Below are positions 7,566-8,312 of a stretch of DNA of 8,312 nt, one piece after another. Under the pieces are notes generated by a model. The model worked only from the letters and a program-made list of their open reading frames with translations, ran no database searches and was not told the DNA's origin. Source of the DNA: Desulfovibrio sp. UBA4079 (GTDB lineage: Bacteria; Desulfobacterota; Desulfovibrionia; Desulfovibrionales; Desulfovibrionaceae); NCBI GenBank assembly GCA_002382645.1, contig DFYP01000128.1:1-8312 (forward strand). Direction: 5' to 3'. The translations under genes were made by a program, and so were the position numbers. Position 1 is the first letter of the stretch, and every line of letters starts with the position of its first letter.

Positions 7566-7594
7566 TACCTATTCGTAATCCCGCCCCAGGTCAA
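7566..7594 (-). promoter_or_regulatory. Candidate sigma70-like promoter for the minus-strand operon
   Basis: On the minus strand TTGACC (7594-7589) is followed after 17 nt by TAGGTA (7571-7566). The -35 match is good (5 of 6) but the -10 match is poor. It lies about 29 nt before the first ATG of the oxoamine synthase, leaving room for a short leader. Tentative. Confidence 0.28.
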
Positions 7595-7622
7595 CCAAGA
7601 TATCCGTAGGCTTAGCTGAAAA

Positions 7623-7663
7623 TTTTGAGCCCCAAACCCCCTCCCCGGTGTGAGTGCTCAAAA
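7623..7663. repeat. 8-bp inverted repeat, possible operator
   Basis: TTTTGAGC (7623-7630) and GCTCAAAA (7656-7663) are perfect inverted arms with a 25-nt spacer. The right arm overlaps a second small dyad, TGAG-TG-CTCA (7651-7660). The location between divergent genes would suit a regulator binding site; it is not followed by a T tract on the plus strand, so a terminator for that strand is unlikely. Confidence 0.35.
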
Positions 7664-7722
7664 CTCTCATGAAATGACGAAACGCGGCGACCCGGAGTAT
7701 TTCCCGCGCGGACGCCCCCGGG

Positions 7723-7750
7723 TTGTCTCCGGCCCCCTGCTCGGCTATAC
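7723..7750 (+). promoter_or_regulatory. Candidate promoter for the UPF0104 gene
   Basis: TTGTCT (7723-7728) and TATACG (7745-7750) are 16 nt apart, each matching the sigma70 consensus at 4 of 6 positions. Transcription from here would give a leader of roughly 115-120 nt before the ATG at 7875. Tentative. Confidence 0.3.
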
Positions 7751-7864
7751 GGGCTCATGCGGCATCTCCGCGATCCCATGGAGAAAATCGTGCCGGACAA
7801 CAGCCCGGCGCAAGGGCGGGAAGCCTGATCCGCCGCAACCACGGAGGAAACACCCGGACCATGC

Positions 7865-7868
7865 AGGA
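7865..7868 (+). promoter_or_regulatory. Ribosome binding site of the UPF0104 gene
   Basis: AGGA lies 6 nt before ATG 7875. It supports this start over an in-frame ATG at 7674, which would add 67 mostly basic and Pro-rich residues with no family resemblance. Confidence 0.55.
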
Positions 7869-7874
7869 CGTCCC

Positions 7875-8312
7875 ATGAACGGCGCCGCCGCACGCCCCGT
7901 GCTCACATCCGCGATCCTGCTCGCGGTGGCCTGCGGCATGGTCCTGGGCCTGCTGGCCCTCACCGACCCGTCCGAACTCCTGGCCTCCCTGTCCAGGGCC
8001 CGGCCCGGGCCTCTGGCGGCCGCGACCTGCCTGCACCTGCTGGGCTCCGTGCTGCGCGCCGCCCGGCTGCAGCGCCTCCTGGACAGGGCCGTGCCCTTCC
8101 TGCGTGTCTTTCTCGTGGCCAACACGGGCAACATGCTCAACAGCCTGGTGCCCCTGCGCGCCGGCGAGTTCTGCATGGCCTTCCTGTTCTCCCGGGACCT
8201 GCCCGGGGGCGGCGGCGAGGCCCTGGCCAAGGTCTTCGCGGACCGGGTCCTGGACCTCGTGGCGGTCACGCTCCTGTTCATCGCCGCGGCCCTGTTCTTC
8301 CCGCCCGCGTCC
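7875..8312 (+). CDS. Lysylphosphatidylglycerol synthase TM-region / UPF0104 family membrane protein (partial, 3' end outside window)
   Basis: The frame is open from ATG 7875 to the window edge, giving the first 146 residues; family members are usually about 300-340 long, so roughly half is seen. There are hydrophobic segments at about 10-29, 45-64 and 128-143, with a further one near 76-95. The family's conserved blocks are visible: N-x-L-x-P-x-RAGE (NSLVPLRAGEF, 89-99), followed by ADRVLDL (122-128), which matches the usual E/D-R-x-L-D motif. Relatives include the membrane part of MprF and the archaeal AglD type. They are thought to move or modify polar lipids or polyprenyl-linked sugars, but many have no known function. 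It is divergent from the glycan/lipid operon with a shared control region, which suggests but does not prove a linked role. Specific substrate unknown. Confidence 0.82.
   Translation, partial: MNGAAARPVLTSAILLAVACGMVLGLLALTDPSELLASLSRARPGPLAAATCLHLLGSVLRAARLQRLLDRAVPFLRVFLVANTGNMLNSLVPLRAGEFCMAFLFSRDLPGGGGEALAKVFADRVLDLVAVTLLFIAAALFFPPAS

Larger units (their letters stand above)
7537..7874. other. Divergent intergenic region between the oxoamine synthase and UPF0104 genes
   Basis: These 338 bases separate two divergently transcribed genes. About 7540-7625 is less GC-rich than the rest of the window and contains AAAATTTT (7619-7626); the rightmost 150 bases return to high GC. I see a candidate promoter for each direction, an inverted repeat at 7623-7663 and no convincing gene. 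A short plus-strand frame (7756-7827, 23 codons) and a 5-codon frame (7861-7878) are present but not supported as genes. Confidence 0.6.

Noticed and set aside
4730..7578. Long plus-strand frames at 4730-6418 and 6181-7578
   Set aside because: They are antisense to wbaP and the oxoamine synthase, Gln/His/Gly-rich, without recognisable domains.
7756..7827. A 23-codon plus-strand frame starting MRHLRDPMEK
   Set aside because: It has no ribosome binding site and overlaps the start of a transcript predicted from the candidate promoter; the length is expected by chance.
7674..7874. In-frame upstream start extending the UPF0104 protein by 67 residues
   Set aside because: The extension is basic and Pro-rich, lacks family similarity, and would put the first membrane helix unusually far in; ATG 7875 has a good ribosome site.
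7861..7878. A 5-codon frame (MQDVP) whose stop overlaps the UPF0104 ATG
   Set aside because: GGAGG lies 13 nt upstream, too far to be convincing, and the AGGA inside it serves the main start. A coupling leader peptide is possible but unsupported.
7612..8281. Minus-strand frames at 7612-7893 and 7745-8281
   Set aside because: They overlap the UPF0104 gene and the intergenic region, are Arg/Ser/Pro-rich, and have no ribosome site or family resemblance.
1..8312. CRISPR arrays, tRNA/rRNA genes, insertion sequences, attachment sites
   Set aside because: No spaced direct repeats, cloverleaf-like segments, transposase motifs or terminal inverted repeats were seen on either strand by reading.

Overview
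The window is GC-rich throughout, with strong G/C bias at third codon positions. It looks like a high-GC Gram-negative bacterium, perhaps one of the former Deltaproteobacteria (Desulfovibrionales or a relative, or a myxobacterium). That guess rests on base composition and gene style only. There is no rRNA, tRNA, CRISPR array, transposase or phage gene here.

Layout: five protein-coding genes are supported. Four lie on the minus strand, in transcription order: an alpha-oxoamine synthase (7536-6286), a WbaP-type polyprenyl-phosphate hexose-1-phosphate transferase (6151-4718), an O-antigen ligase/polymerase-like membrane protein (4709-3456), and the first 1150 residues of a large multidomain polyketide/fatty-acid synthase-type protein (3452 to beyond base 1). 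The last three are packed 8 and 3 nt apart and are probably one transcription unit. The first is separated from them by 134 nt containing two small dyads. A fifth gene is divergent on the plus strand (7875 to beyond the right edge). It encodes an integral membrane protein of the lysylphosphatidylglycerol synthase TM-region/UPF0104 family. The 338-nt divergent intergenic region is less GC-rich near the oxoamine synthase and holds candidate promoters and an 8-bp inverted repeat.

How the genes may work together (inference): the synthase has an N-terminal pair of nitronate-monooxygenase-like flavin domains, only the second with the usual motifs, followed by an intact ketosynthase. It could build a carbon chain. 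The PLP-dependent oxoamine synthase could release or cap an acyl thioester by decarboxylative condensation with an amino acid, giving an amino-ketone. WbaP would start a glycan on undecaprenyl phosphate, the ligase-like protein would polymerise or transfer that glycan, and the UPF0104 protein could take part in lipid or glycolipid handling at the membrane. Lipid-type and surface-glycan-type enzymes in one apparent operon make this a candidate locus for an undescribed glycosylated or amino-ketone lipid. The product cannot be deduced from this window, and the synthase is cut off by the window edge.
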